Positions 1-6,810 of a stretch of DNA of 8,214 nucleotides are shown here, in pieces. The stretch is taken from positions 1 through 8,214 of the forward strand of contig JAITJJ010000027.1 of the NCBI GenBank assembly GCA_031278965.1, read 5' to 3'. Origin of the DNA: Deferribacteraceae bacterium. GTDB lineage: Bacteria; Chrysiogenota; Deferribacteres; Deferribacterales; JAISNW01. Made by a program: the position numbers and the translations under genes. The notes beneath the pieces are model-generated. The model saw nothing but the letters and a program-made list of their open reading frames with translations. It had not been told where the DNA came from and did no database searches. Numbering within the stretch: the first letter of the stretch is position 1; each line of letters starts with the position of its first letter.

Positions 1-171
1 TCCCTTTTTAACAGCCCTCAGGAATCCACCCCAGATATTAATGCTCAAAAAAACGTAAAATTAAAAATCCAAATACTTATGTCTTAATTTTTTTGGGACA
101 TTTTCAAAAACACTTTACATAATAAAAGTTAAAGATTTTAAAAATTAATCTTAATAAATATAATTTTAACC
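1..171. other. AT-rich non-coding upstream region
   Basis: I see no convincing reading frame on either strand here. The stretch is strongly AT-rich with many A and T runs, unlike the chaperone genes that follow. It probably separates the heat-shock operon from whatever gene lies to the left of the window. No recognisable RNA gene or repeat was found in it. Confidence 0.6.
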
Positions 172-254
172 GCCTGCATATTGCAACGGCATAGAAATTT
201 GTGTGCAAGGCAAAAAAAAGAATTGCATCCGCCTCTTAATAAGCAGGCATTTTT
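172..254 (+). terminator. Structured segment ending in hairpin plus T-run
   Basis: GCCTGC (172-177) is the exact reverse complement of GCAGGC (243-248), which is followed directly by ATTTTT (249-254). The segment between holds TTGCA at 181-185 and 223-227, and TGCAA at 204-208. The middle copy can pair with either neighbour, so alternative folds exist. A local hairpin, GCCTCT (231-236) with AGCAGGC and one bulged C, also sits right before the T-run. The simplest reading is an intrinsic terminator of an upstream transcript. A small RNA of about 80 nt closed by the GCCTGC/GCAGGC helix is an alternative. It matches no RNA family I recognise and lacks the T-loop sequence of a tRNA. Confidence 0.35.
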
Positions 255-307
255 GTTATGTGTTACGCCGTCTGACGCAGGTTTTCCATTTTATATCATT
301 TCTCCTA

Positions 308-336
308 TTGACAAAAAATATCTTTTATCCTATTTT
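308..336 (+). promoter_or_regulatory. Sigma-70 type promoter of hrcA operon
   Basis: TTGACA (308-313) is a perfect -35 box. At a 17-bp spacing lies TATTTT (331-336), a fair -10 box. A perfect TATAAT (336-341) also exists, but at a 22-bp spacing and overlapping the first base of CIRCE. With the first pair, transcription would start near 343, inside the operator, leaving a leader of about 80 nt. This is the usual arrangement for HrcA repression. Confidence 0.75.
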
Positions 337-340
337 ATAA

Positions 341-367
341 TTAGCACTCATTAAATGTGAGTGCTAA
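341..367 (+). promoter_or_regulatory. CIRCE operator (HrcA binding site)
   Basis: TTAGCACTC (341-349) and GAGTGCTAA (359-367) form a perfect 9-bp inverted repeat with a 9-bp spacer. This matches the CIRCE consensus exactly. It lies immediately downstream of the -10 box and upstream of hrcA, so bound HrcA should block transcription of the whole hrcA-grpE-dnaK-dnaJ unit. In known systems repression is relieved on heat shock, when HrcA becomes inactive and GroEL is occupied by unfolded protein. Only one CIRCE copy is visible in the window. Confidence 0.97.
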
Positions 368-421
368 TATTGTGGAAACAGGCAGGTTTTTAAGCGGATT
401 TATATTGTATAAGAGGGCTTG

Positions 422-1438
422 ATGGGCAATTTAGATGAGCGGGAAGAGCAGGTTTTGGAAACTGTAATCACCGAGTATATCCATAACAGCGAACCGGTGG
501 GTTCAAGAAATGTTTCCAAGATCGGACCTCTGCACTTGAGCCCTGCCACCATCCGCAACATTATGGGGGATCTGGAAGAAAAAGGGTATCTAGAGCAGCT
601 TCACGCCTCAAGCGGGAGGGTCCCCACAGACCTGGGCTACCGTTATTATATTGATCATATGGCGGTTTACACCCCAGACCCTGTTTCCGTGAGGGATATT
701 GAGGAGAGTTTGGAGTTTCCATCCCCCAACGTCAGAACCCTTATGAAAGAGTTTTCCAAACGGTTGGGGGCGGTAACGAAAGCTGTAGGCTTTGTGGCGG
801 CGCCCAGAACGGACACGGCTGAGGTCAGGCATATTGAGTTTACCCGCATAAATAAGCACACTGTGCTTGCCATCCTTATCACAAAGAGCGGGATTGTACA
901 AAATATGCTCCTCCCGCTGGAAGACGGATTGTTGCTCTCTGAGCTGGCGGCTTTTTTAAACGGGCGGCTTGAAAGTATGAATCTTGAAACCCTCGATGCC
1001 GCTCTGCGTCAAGAGGTAGACGCTGATGCCGCCGTTATCCGCGAGATCACAAGCCGCCTTGTGGATATTGAGAAAGAGATTGCGGGGGATAATATCTTTC
1101 TTGACGGCACCGCCAACATCCTGAACTTTCCGGAATTTCAGGATGCCCAGAAGTTAAAAGGGCTGCTTGCGGCTCTGGAGGAGAAAAAGAGTTTTGCCGA
1201 GATTGTGGAGCGGTTTGTTCACACGAAAGGGGTTCAAGTTTTTGTGGGGAGTGAAGTCGGAATTTCGTATCTCTCAGAAACAGGGGTGGTAACCAGCTCC
1301 TTTGAAAAAGACGGAAAAGTTATAGGTATGCTTGGAGTTATCGGACCGAAAAGGATGGAGTACCAGAAGATGGTGGCGGTTGTAAACTACTCGGCGCAAC
1401 TTATCACTCAGCTTTTGCAGCAGTTGTACGGAGAATAA
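422..1438 (+). CDS. hrcA: Heat-inducible transcription repressor HrcA
   Basis: This is the DNA-binding repressor of class I heat-shock genes, and it autoregulates through the CIRCE site 55 bp upstream. The 338-aa length is normal for the family. The N-terminus is a winged helix: the segment LSPATIRNIMGDLEEKGYL (about residues 39-57) is the helix-turn-helix, followed by the conserved motif HASSGRVPTDLGYRYYID (61-78). The rest forms the GAF-like and dimerisation region, with the conserved GVIGPKRMEY stretch near the C-terminus. I chose ATG at 422, which has GAGGG (413-417) four bases upstream. A TTG at 419 is in frame but sits almost on the ribosome-binding site. It is the first gene of the operon, with a 22-bp gap to grpE. 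Confidence 0.96.
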   Translation: MGNLDEREEQVLETVITEYIHNSEPVGSRNVSKIGPLHLSPATIRNIMGDLEEKGYLEQLHASSGRVPTDLGYRYYIDHMAVYTPDPVSVRDIEESLEFPSPNVRTLMKEFSKRLGAVTKAVGFVAAPRTDTAEVRHIEFTRINKHTVLAILITKSGIVQNMLLPLEDGLLLSELAAFLNGRLESMNLETLDAALRQEVDADAAVIREITSRLVDIEKEIAGDNIFLDGTANILNFPEFQDAQKLKGLLAALEEKKSFAEIVERFVHTKGVQVFVGSEVGISYLSETGVVTSSFEKDGKVIGMLGVIGPKRMEYQKMVAVVNYSAQLITQLLQQLYGE

Positions 1439-1453
1439 AAATAATACGGAGAA
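1427..1453 (+). repeat. 18-bp-period duplication carrying two SD-like copies
   Basis: TACGGAGAA occurs at 1427-1435 and again at 1445-1453, each followed by A-rich sequence. The first copy is the last codons of hrcA and runs into its stop codon. The second supplies the GGAG ribosome-binding site for grpE, about 9 bp before its ATG. This looks like a small tandem duplication across the gene junction, although chance cannot be excluded. Confidence 0.5.
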
Positions 1454-1460
1454 CATAAAG

Positions 1461-2048
1461 ATGCAGGAAAAAGATCCCATTGAAGAGCTTTTGGAGGAGG
1501 ATGAAGCCGCTCATACAGAGGCGGCGGAGCAAACAGGAACCGACGGAATTCAGAGCGGGGAAGAGATAACTGAACCTTCCCCGGAGGAGGAGATTGCAAA
1601 ATTAAAAGAAAAGATCCTAAAAATTTCGGCGGATCACGAGAACCATATAAAACGCCTGATTAGGGAGAATGACGAGCGGATAAAATATGCCAATCAGACG
1701 CTTTTAACAAGGTTCCTTCCAGTACTGGACAACTTTGATCTGGCTCTTGCCCACATTGAAAGCGCGGGGACGGAAGATTCGGCGGCAAAAAATTCAACGA
1801 TAGGCGGCTTGGCGGAGGGGGTTGCCCTCACCCGCAAACAACTTTTAGATACCCTTGAAAAGGCAGGATTACAGCAGATACCGGTTAAAGCGGGCGATCC
1901 GTTTGATCCGCTTATTCACGAGGGGATAATGCTTGCAAATAATCCAGAACTGCCCGACAACTCTGTGGTTCTTCTGGTGCAGAATGGATACAGGCTTTCT
2001 GAGCGTATCTTGCGCTCGGCTAAAGTTCAGGTTAATAAACTAAATTAA
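1461..2048 (+). CDS. grpE: Nucleotide exchange factor GrpE
   Basis: GrpE is a cytoplasmic homodimer that releases ADP from DnaK, resetting the chaperone cycle. The 195-aa protein has the family layout. Residues 1-45 are a disordered, Glu-rich tail. A long helix (about 43-100) follows, containing the conserved RFLPVLDNFDLAL stretch. The C-terminal beta domain carries FDPLIHEGIM (148-157) and VQNGYRLSERILRSAKVQV (173-191). Two small departures from the commonest family wording are HEG where HEA is usual, and LRSA where LRPA is usual. Neither suggests loss of function. The start ATG is preceded by GGAG (1448-1451). It lies 22 bp after hrcA and 23 bp before dnaK, so it should be co-transcribed. 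Confidence 0.96.
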   Translation: MQEKDPIEELLEEDEAAHTEAAEQTGTDGIQSGEEITEPSPEEEIAKLKEKILKISADHENHIKRLIRENDERIKYANQTLLTRFLPVLDNFDLALAHIESAGTEDSAAKNSTIGGLAEGVALTRKQLLDTLEKAGLQQIPVKAGDPFDPLIHEGIMLANNPELPDNSVVLLVQNGYRLSERILRSAKVQVNKLN

Positions 2049-2071
2049 TTATTTTGGAGGAAATTCCTATT

Positions 2072-3973
2072 ATGGGAAAAGTTATTGGGATTGACTTAGG
2101 AACTACGAACTCTGTGGTAGTTGTAATGGAAGGGAAAAACCCAAAAGTTATCTTTAATTCGGAAGGAGCGTCCACAACCCCCTCTGTGGTGGCGTTTGCC
2201 GAAAAGGATCGCCTTGTGGGGAGACTTGCAAAAAATCAGGCGGTGACTAACCCCACCAATACGATTTTCAGCATAAAACGCCTTATCGGGAGAAAAAACG
2301 ACTCTCAGGAAGTGGAGAACGCTAAAAAAGTTCTCCCTTACAAGATAGTCCCCTCTGACAACGGGGATGCGTGGGTTGAGGTTAAGGGGAAGAAATATGC
2401 CCCTCAGGAGATATCCGCCATGATTCTGCAAAAGCTGAAACAGACTGCGGAAGATTACCTGGGAGAAACGGTGACAGACGCCGTCATCACCGTACCCGCA
2501 TATTTTAACGACTCCCAGCGGCAGGCAACAAAAGACGCCGGGCGGATAGCGGGGCTAAACGTCTTGAGGATCATAAATGAACCTACTGCGGCGGCCCTTG
2601 CCTACGGACTGGATCGCAAAAAAGATGAAAGGATTGCAGTTTACGATTTAGGCGGTGGGACATTTGATATATCAATAATGGAATTGGGTGACGGGGTTTT
2701 TGAGGTAAAATCCACCAACGGCGACACCTATTTGGGCGGCGATGACTTTGACATGCGGGTGGTGAACTGGCTTATTGAAGAGTTTAAGCGGGATACCGGA
2801 ATGGATCTTACCAAGGACAATATGGCGCTTCAACGCTTAAAAGAGGCAGCGGAAAAGGCTAAATTGGAGTTGTCATCCTCTATGGAGACTGAGATTAACC
2901 TCCCGTATATAACTGCAGATCAAGGCGGACCTAAGCACCTTGTTAAAAAGCTCTCCCGCTCCAAGTTGGAAACGCTTGTAATGGATCTTGTTGAACGCTC
3001 CATCGAACCGTGCCGCAAAGCTATGAAAGACGCCAACGTTACGGCATCTCAGATAGATGAAGTGATCCTCGTGGGCGGGATGACCCGCATGCCTCTGGTT
3101 CAGCAGAAGGTGAAAGAGTTTTTCGGCAAAGAGCCCCATAAGGGGATAAATCCAGATGAAGTTGTGGCGATAGGCGCTGCGGTTCAAGGAAGCGTTTTAA
3201 GCGGCGATCTGAAAGACGTGGTGCTTCTGGATGTCACCCCCTTGTCACTTGGCATAGAAACCCAAGGGAGCGTGATGACAAAAATGATCCCGCGCAACAC
3301 CACTATCCCCGCAAGCAAGGTGGAGACGTTTACCACCGCCACCGACAACCAAACGGCGGTTACAATAGTTGTTCTGCAGGGAGAACGGCAGATGTCGGCG
3401 GATAATAAGGAGATTACCCGCTTTGATCTGGTGGGGATTCCTCCCGCGCCAAGGGGGATACCGCAGATTGAGGTTACCTTTGATATAGATGCCAACGGCA
3501 TCCTAAGCGTAAAAGCCAAAGACAAGGCAACCAATAAAGAACAGTCCATTAAGATCACCCCCTCATCAGGTCTTTCAAGCGAAGATATTGATAAGATGGT
3601 TAAAGACGCTGAGCTTCATGCGGAAGAAGATCGCCAGAAAAAAGAATTGGCGGAAATAACAAATCAGGCGGATCAACTGATCTATGCCTCTGAAAAGACA
3701 TTAAGCGAAAACGGCGATAAGCTCGCCGCCGCTGAGAAGGATAATCTTAACCGTGAAATAGAAAGCCTTAAAACCGCTCTGACTAGCAAAAATAAGGATA
3801 GTATCAAGGCGGGGATAAATGCGCTTTCCAAAGCCGCTCAAAAGGCCGCGGAAGCTCTTGCGGCAGTGCAGCAGGCGGGCGGAGAATCCCAAACCGCCTC
3901 AGGCGAGAATACCTCCTCCAAAGCGGACGGAGATGTGCTGGATGCCGATTTTGAGGAAGTGGATAAAAAATAG
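2072..3973 (+). CDS. dnaK: Chaperone protein DnaK (Hsp70)
   Basis: DnaK is the ATP-dependent Hsp70 chaperone that binds exposed hydrophobic peptides. The 633-aa length is typical. The ATPase domain has the phosphate loops GIDLGTTNS (6-14) and YDLGGGTFDIS (191-201), plus EPTAAALAYGLD (170-181) and ILVGGMTRMP (332-341). The interdomain linker DVVLLDVTPLSLGIE follows at about 382-396. The substrate-binding domain and helical lid come next, and the tail ends in FEEVDKK. After residue 80 it has the longer segment, including NGDAWVEVKG, characteristic of diderm DnaK and absent from Gram-positive homologues. ATG at 2072 is chosen because the protein then begins MGKVIGIDLG. GGAGG (2056-2060) is its ribosome-binding site, and an in-frame TTG at 2054 overlaps that site. 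Confidence 0.98.
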   Translation: MGKVIGIDLGTTNSVVVVMEGKNPKVIFNSEGASTTPSVVAFAEKDRLVGRLAKNQAVTNPTNTIFSIKRLIGRKNDSQEVENAKKVLPYKIVPSDNGDAWVEVKGKKYAPQEISAMILQKLKQTAEDYLGETVTDAVITVPAYFNDSQRQATKDAGRIAGLNVLRIINEPTAAALAYGLDRKKDERIAVYDLGGGTFDISIMELGDGVFEVKSTNGDTYLGGDDFDMRVVNWLIEEFKRDTGMDLTKDNMALQRLKEAAEKAKLELSSSMETEINLPYITADQGGPKHLVKKLSRSKLETLVMDLVERSIEPCRKAMKDANVTASQIDEVILVGGMTRMPLVQQKVKEFFGKEPHKGINPDEVVAIGAAVQGSVLSGDLKDVVLLDVTPLSLGIETQGSVMTKMIPRNTTIPASKVETFTTATDNQTAVTIVVLQGERQMSADNKEITRFDLVGIPPAPRGIPQIEVTFDIDANGILSVKAKDKATNKEQSIKITPSSGLSSEDIDKMVKDAELHAEEDRQKKELAEITNQADQLIYASEKTLSENGDKLAAAEKDNLNREIESLKTALTSKNKDSIKAGINALSKAAQKAAEALAAVQQAGGESQTASGENTSSKADGDVLDADFEEVDKK

Positions 3974-3981
3974 AGATATAG

Positions 3982-5079
3982 ATGGATTACTACCAAATCT
4001 TAGGCGTAGATAAAAACGCCGCAGAAGCGGAGATAAAGAAAGCCTACAGAACCCTTGCGCTGAAATATCACCCGGATAAAAATCCGGGCGATAAAGAAGC
4101 GGAAGAGAAGTTCCGTGAAGTCTCCGCCGCTTATCAGGTATTGAGTGATCCCGAAAAGCGTTCCCAGTATGACAGATACGGGCGCGTTCTTGATGAGGGC
4201 GGTTTCTCCGCGGGTTTCTCCGCCACAGACCTATTTGACGAGCTCTTTGGCGGGTTCGGCGGTTTTTTTGGGGGCGGCTCCTCCCGCCGCCGTCAGGATG
4301 CGCCTATGAGGGGAAGTTCCATCAATATTCAGCGGCGGATCACCTTTGAGGAATCCGTATTCGGAGCGGAACTTGAAATAAAAGTCCGTCAAAAACACCT
4401 CTGCTCTGCCTGTGATGGGAAAGGCGCTGCTCCGGGGGGGATAGCTACCTGCCCTGCCTGTGACGGGCGGGGTATGCGTATGATAAGGCAGGGGAGTTTT
4501 GCTCTTCAAACCACCTGCGGAAATTGCGGCGGCACCGGTAAAATCATAAAAGAGAAGTGCGGCGAGTGCCGCGGAGAAGGGTTTATAGGAGTTGAAAAGA
4601 CTTTAAATATCAATGTTCCCGCCGGTATTGAAGATAATATGACCATCCGCGCCGCAGGTGAAGGGAACGCCGGCTTAAACGGAGGCCCTGCGGGAGATCT
4701 CCTGATCAATATCTCCGTTACTCCCCATAAATACTATAGGCGGGAAGGCAACAACCTTGTAGCGGAGATGCCTGTGCGCTTCCTTGATGCAATTCTTGGG
4801 AAAGAGGTTGCCGTCACCTTGCTTGATAAAACAAAAGAGACAGTAAAGATAAAACCGGGCACCCAATTCGGGGATAATATCGTTTTCAAAGGACACGGAA
4901 TTCCGGATGTTCGCGGGCGCGGAAAGGGCGATCTTGTCTTGAACCTTAAAATAATGCTGCCTACCCAACTGACTGAAGAACAGCGCAAAGCGTTTATGAA
5001 ATTGAAAAAGATAGATGAGGACGGCATGTATGAAAAAAACCGCTCCCTCTGGCAGAGGATGAAAGAATTTTTCAGCTGA
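3982..5079 (+). CDS. dnaJ: Chaperone protein DnaJ (type I Hsp40)
   Basis: DnaJ binds unfolded substrates, hands them to DnaK and stimulates its ATPase. The 365-aa protein has all type I domains. The J domain (1-67) carries the catalytic HPD at 30-32. A Gly/Phe-rich linker spans about 73-100. Four zinc-binding CxxCxGxG motifs follow: CSACDGKG (141-148), CPACDGRG (157-164), CGNCGGTG (179-186) and CGECRGEG (193-200). The C-terminal substrate-binding and dimerisation domains run to the end, with GDLVLNLKI near 326-334. The gene begins only 8 bp after the dnaK stop and has just a poor purine-rich ribosome-binding site. Translation is therefore probably coupled to dnaK. It is the last gene of the operon. 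Confidence 0.97.
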   Translation: MDYYQILGVDKNAAEAEIKKAYRTLALKYHPDKNPGDKEAEEKFREVSAAYQVLSDPEKRSQYDRYGRVLDEGGFSAGFSATDLFDELFGGFGGFFGGGSSRRRQDAPMRGSSINIQRRITFEESVFGAELEIKVRQKHLCSACDGKGAAPGGIATCPACDGRGMRMIRQGSFALQTTCGNCGGTGKIIKEKCGECRGEGFIGVEKTLNINVPAGIEDNMTIRAAGEGNAGLNGGPAGDLLINISVTPHKYYRREGNNLVAEMPVRFLDAILGKEVAVTLLDKTKETVKIKPGTQFGDNIVFKGHGIPDVRGRGKGDLVLNLKIMLPTQLTEEQRKAFMKLKKIDEDGMYEKNRSLWQRMKEFFS

Positions 5080-5083
5080 AATA

Positions 5084-5124
5084 ACGGGGAATTTTTCCAG
5101 TCCGTCTATGGCGCTGTCGCTTTT
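5084..5124 (+). terminator. Candidate weak terminator after dnaJ
   Basis: ACGGGGAA (5084-5091) can pair with TTCC (5095-5098) and CCGT (5102-5105) across a 3-nt bulge. A second small hairpin, GGCG-CTGT-CGCT (5110-5121), runs into TTTT (5121-5124). Either could end the operon transcript, but both stems are short and neither has the long U-tract of a strong terminator. The converging minus-strand gene remnant ends at 5123, so the region may serve both directions. Confidence 0.3.
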
Positions 5125-5266
5125 AAGGGGGGAAGTAATCTGCATGCATCCCCGTATTTGCCTGATCCCCGCTGTCAGTTTTTATGACGTTTACGTCCAA
5201 ACGCTCCATCTTCTCAAAAATATCGCCTTTGGGAAGCTCATTATTAACTACCACAACACTATTTAT
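5123..5266 (-). pseudogene. 3' remnant of unrecognised gene cut by IS element
   Basis: On the minus strand an open frame leaves the IS end at 5266 and encodes about 47 residues, including NSVVVVNNELPKGDIFEKM and RLDVNVIKTDSGD, before a TAA stop at 5123-5125. It converges on dnaJ with a 43-bp gap. Its codon choice looks like that of the neighbouring genes rather than random sequence, and its hydrophobic-strand then amphipathic-helix pattern is protein-like. I do not recognise the family. A very weak resemblance to the beta-alpha-beta tail of DRTGG-type domains is only a guess. The upstream part of the gene is missing, because the other side of the IS carries unrelated IS630 sequence. It could also be a chance frame. 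Confidence 0.4.
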
Positions 5267-5278
5267 CCTAAATTTTCG
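5267..5278 (+). repeat. Left terminal inverted repeat of the IS
   Basis: CCTAAATTTTCG matches the complement of the right end at 11 of 12 positions, with one T/C difference. Scattered matches continue inward for about ten more bases. The outer boundary is inferred from where matching stops. Confidence 0.65.
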
Positions 5279-5320
5279 CATAATAACTCGATAAAAATCG
5301 AAAAACATTAATAATAACAG

Positions 5321-5350
5321 TTGACAAGGGGATATGGCATGTCATAGATA
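5321..5350 (+). promoter_or_regulatory. Promoter of the transposase gene
   Basis: A perfect TTGACA (5321-5326) is followed after 18 bp by TAGATA (5345-5350), a reasonable -10 box, with TATAGT (5349-5354) as an alternative. Between them lies a 14-bp near-palindrome, TATGGCATGTCATA (5333-5346), that could be an operator. Transcription would start about 25 bp before the ATG of the transposase. Confidence 0.5.
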
Positions 5351-5362
5351 TAGTAGTTAATA

Positions 5363-5377
5363 ACCACCATATGGGGT
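5363..5377 (+). promoter_or_regulatory. Hairpin covering the transposase ribosome-binding site
   Basis: ACCACC (5363-5368) can pair with GGGGT (5373-5377) around an ATAT loop, leaving A5366 bulged. The right arm is the Shine-Dalgarno stretch GGGGTGA (5373-5379) that serves the ATG at 5383. Such a fold would hide the ribosome-binding site and limit transposase synthesis. Comparable sequestration is known from other bacterial insertion sequences. Confidence 0.4.
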
Positions 5378-5382
5378 GAATT

Positions 5383-6810
5383 ATGCGTAAAGTAAAGATT
5401 AAGCTCATTAATGGCAAGAAGTATGCGTATGATATGAAATCGGTATGGGATAAAACCCAGAAGAGATACCGCAAGAAGACCGTTTATTTGGGAAGGGTGA
5501 TAGATGAAGAGAAGGGCATATATGAGAAATTGAATAGAGGCGTCAGCCGGGATTATGGCAGCGAGTTGATCCTGGATTACGGGGATAGTGCAAGTATTGA
5601 CAGGTGTATAAACAACAGCATATATGGGAGGCTATTCAAGAGTATTCTTTTCAAGCATAACGACAGTGTAATGGGTTTAATATGCTATAAGCTAATCCAA
5701 TCAAAAGCGATGGATCATGCTGAAACATGGTTTAGAGGCAATTATGCATCTAAACTTTACCCCAAAGCGAATTTATCTTCCCAGCGTATAAGCGGGATAT
5801 TAAAAGCTCTGGGCAGTGAGAAAGAGCGGCGTAAATTTTTTAAGTCTTATATATCAACAACCATAAGCCTAGACGGGACAAGCGGAGTGATGACAGACAG
5901 CACCGGGATGCCGAATGAGATAAGTTTTTCGTTGTCTGCAGGGGGCAATCACGGCGGGGAGAGTGAGCGGGAAACCAGGCTGATAATGGTGGTTGAAAGG
6001 AGTACAGGGGTTCCATTATATTTTAGGTATATGGCAGGCAATATAGTGGACGTATCCACATTATCCGATACCATAGCTGAACTTAAAGAGATGGGAGTAG
6101 ATACTGCTTTTGCATTGATAGATGCCGGCTATTACAGTGAGAGCAATGTTACGGAGTTATATGACAACAATATATCGTTTGTGACGAGACTTCCAGCAGA
6201 GAGGACGCTTTATAAGGAGTTAATCAAGGAGCATTCCGCCGATATGGAAGGAGTTGACAATATGGTATCATATGGCAGACGTGTTTTATATATTAAAACG
6301 GTAGAGGTTGAATTATTCTCTCACACAGCTTATGCCCACATAGTATGTGATATAAAGCGCAAAGCGGATGAGTTGACACGGGGCTTTATTGCGGCTAAAC
6401 AGGACGCAATAAGTATGGATGAATTCAGCAAAAATATGCTCTGCAGGGGGAAATTTATCATACTTTCCTCTGAAGAAATCCCTAAAGAAGAGGTTATGCC
6501 GCTTTACGATACAAGACAGTATGCTGAGAACCTGTTCGGCATCTCTAAAAACAACCTGGAGCTGCCGCTGAGAGTTCATTCTGTTGAGACATTCAGGGGA
6601 TATTTAATGTTAAACTTTTTGGCTCTGATTGTTCATAAAGAGTATACAAGAGCACTCGGAAACGATTATTCCTTTGAAGAGGCTATAATGGAAATGTCCA
6701 ATCAAAAATGCAAAGTCTATGACAACAATATTATAATCTCTGAACCAACAAAAAAAGCAAAACATCTTGCTTCTCTTCTAAATATGGGGGTTAAAAAACC
6801 GGAAATTTAG
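5383..6810 (+). CDS. IS4-superfamily (IS1634-like) DDE transposase
   Basis: This enzyme should cut and join the ends of its own element using a DDE active site in an RNase H-like fold. The 475-aa frame is uninterrupted. The first Asp is D172 in MTDSTG and the second is D247 in LIDAGYYSE. The IS4-type signature Y-(2)-R-(3)-E-(6)-K is complete: Y375, R378, E382 and K389. The insertion between the second Asp and the Glu is typical of this superfamily. The basic N-terminus (MRKVKIKLINGKKYAYDM) leads into a likely DNA-binding region. A GGGGTGA ribosome-binding site precedes the ATG. Codons are richer in A and T than in the chaperone genes, consistent with transfer. The intact active site suggests it may still function. 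Confidence 0.9.
   Translation: MRKVKIKLINGKKYAYDMKSVWDKTQKRYRKKTVYLGRVIDEEKGIYEKLNRGVSRDYGSELILDYGDSASIDRCINNSIYGRLFKSILFKHNDSVMGLICYKLIQSKAMDHAETWFRGNYASKLYPKANLSSQRISGILKALGSEKERRKFFKSYISTTISLDGTSGVMTDSTGMPNEISFSLSAGGNHGGESERETRLIMVVERSTGVPLYFRYMAGNIVDVSTLSDTIAELKEMGVDTAFALIDAGYYSESNVTELYDNNISFVTRLPAERTLYKELIKEHSADMEGVDNMVSYGRRVLYIKTVEVELFSHTAYAHIVCDIKRKADELTRGFIAAKQDAISMDEFSKNMLCRGKFIILSSEEIPKEEVMPLYDTRQYAENLFGISKNNLELPLRVHSVETFRGYLMLNFLALIVHKEYTRALGNDYSFEEAIMEMSNQKCKVYDNNIIISEPTKKAKHLASLLNMGVKKPEI

Noticed and set aside
172..248. A 77-nt segment with paired ends, the size of a tRNA
   Set aside because: It has no T-loop (GTTCRA-like) sequence, no cloverleaf and no anticodon stem; only the closing helix fits.
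419..421. TTG as the start of hrcA
   Set aside because: It lies one base after the GAGGG ribosome-binding site; the ATG at 422 has workable spacing and gives the expected N-terminus.
2054..2056. TTG as the start of dnaK
   Set aside because: It overlaps the GGAGG ribosome-binding site; ATG at 2072 gives the conserved DnaK N-terminus MGKVIGIDLG.
3184..3558. Open frame of 124 codons antisense to dnaK
   Set aside because: It is a shadow of the dnaK coding strand, with no ribosome-binding site and no recognisable motif.
4675..5145. Long open frame antisense to the end of dnaJ
   Set aside because: It lies almost wholly opposite a certain gene, has no family features and is explained by dnaJ codon use.
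5288..5301. TCGAT-AAAA-ATCGA inverted repeat inside the IS left end as a terminator
   Set aside because: The stem is only 5 bp and is followed by A residues, not T residues, on the plus strand; it could be chance in AT-rich DNA.
5108..5311. Plus-strand open frame between dnaJ and the transposase
   Set aside because: It crosses the IS boundary and has no protein-like pattern; the minus-strand frame in the same place is more convincing.
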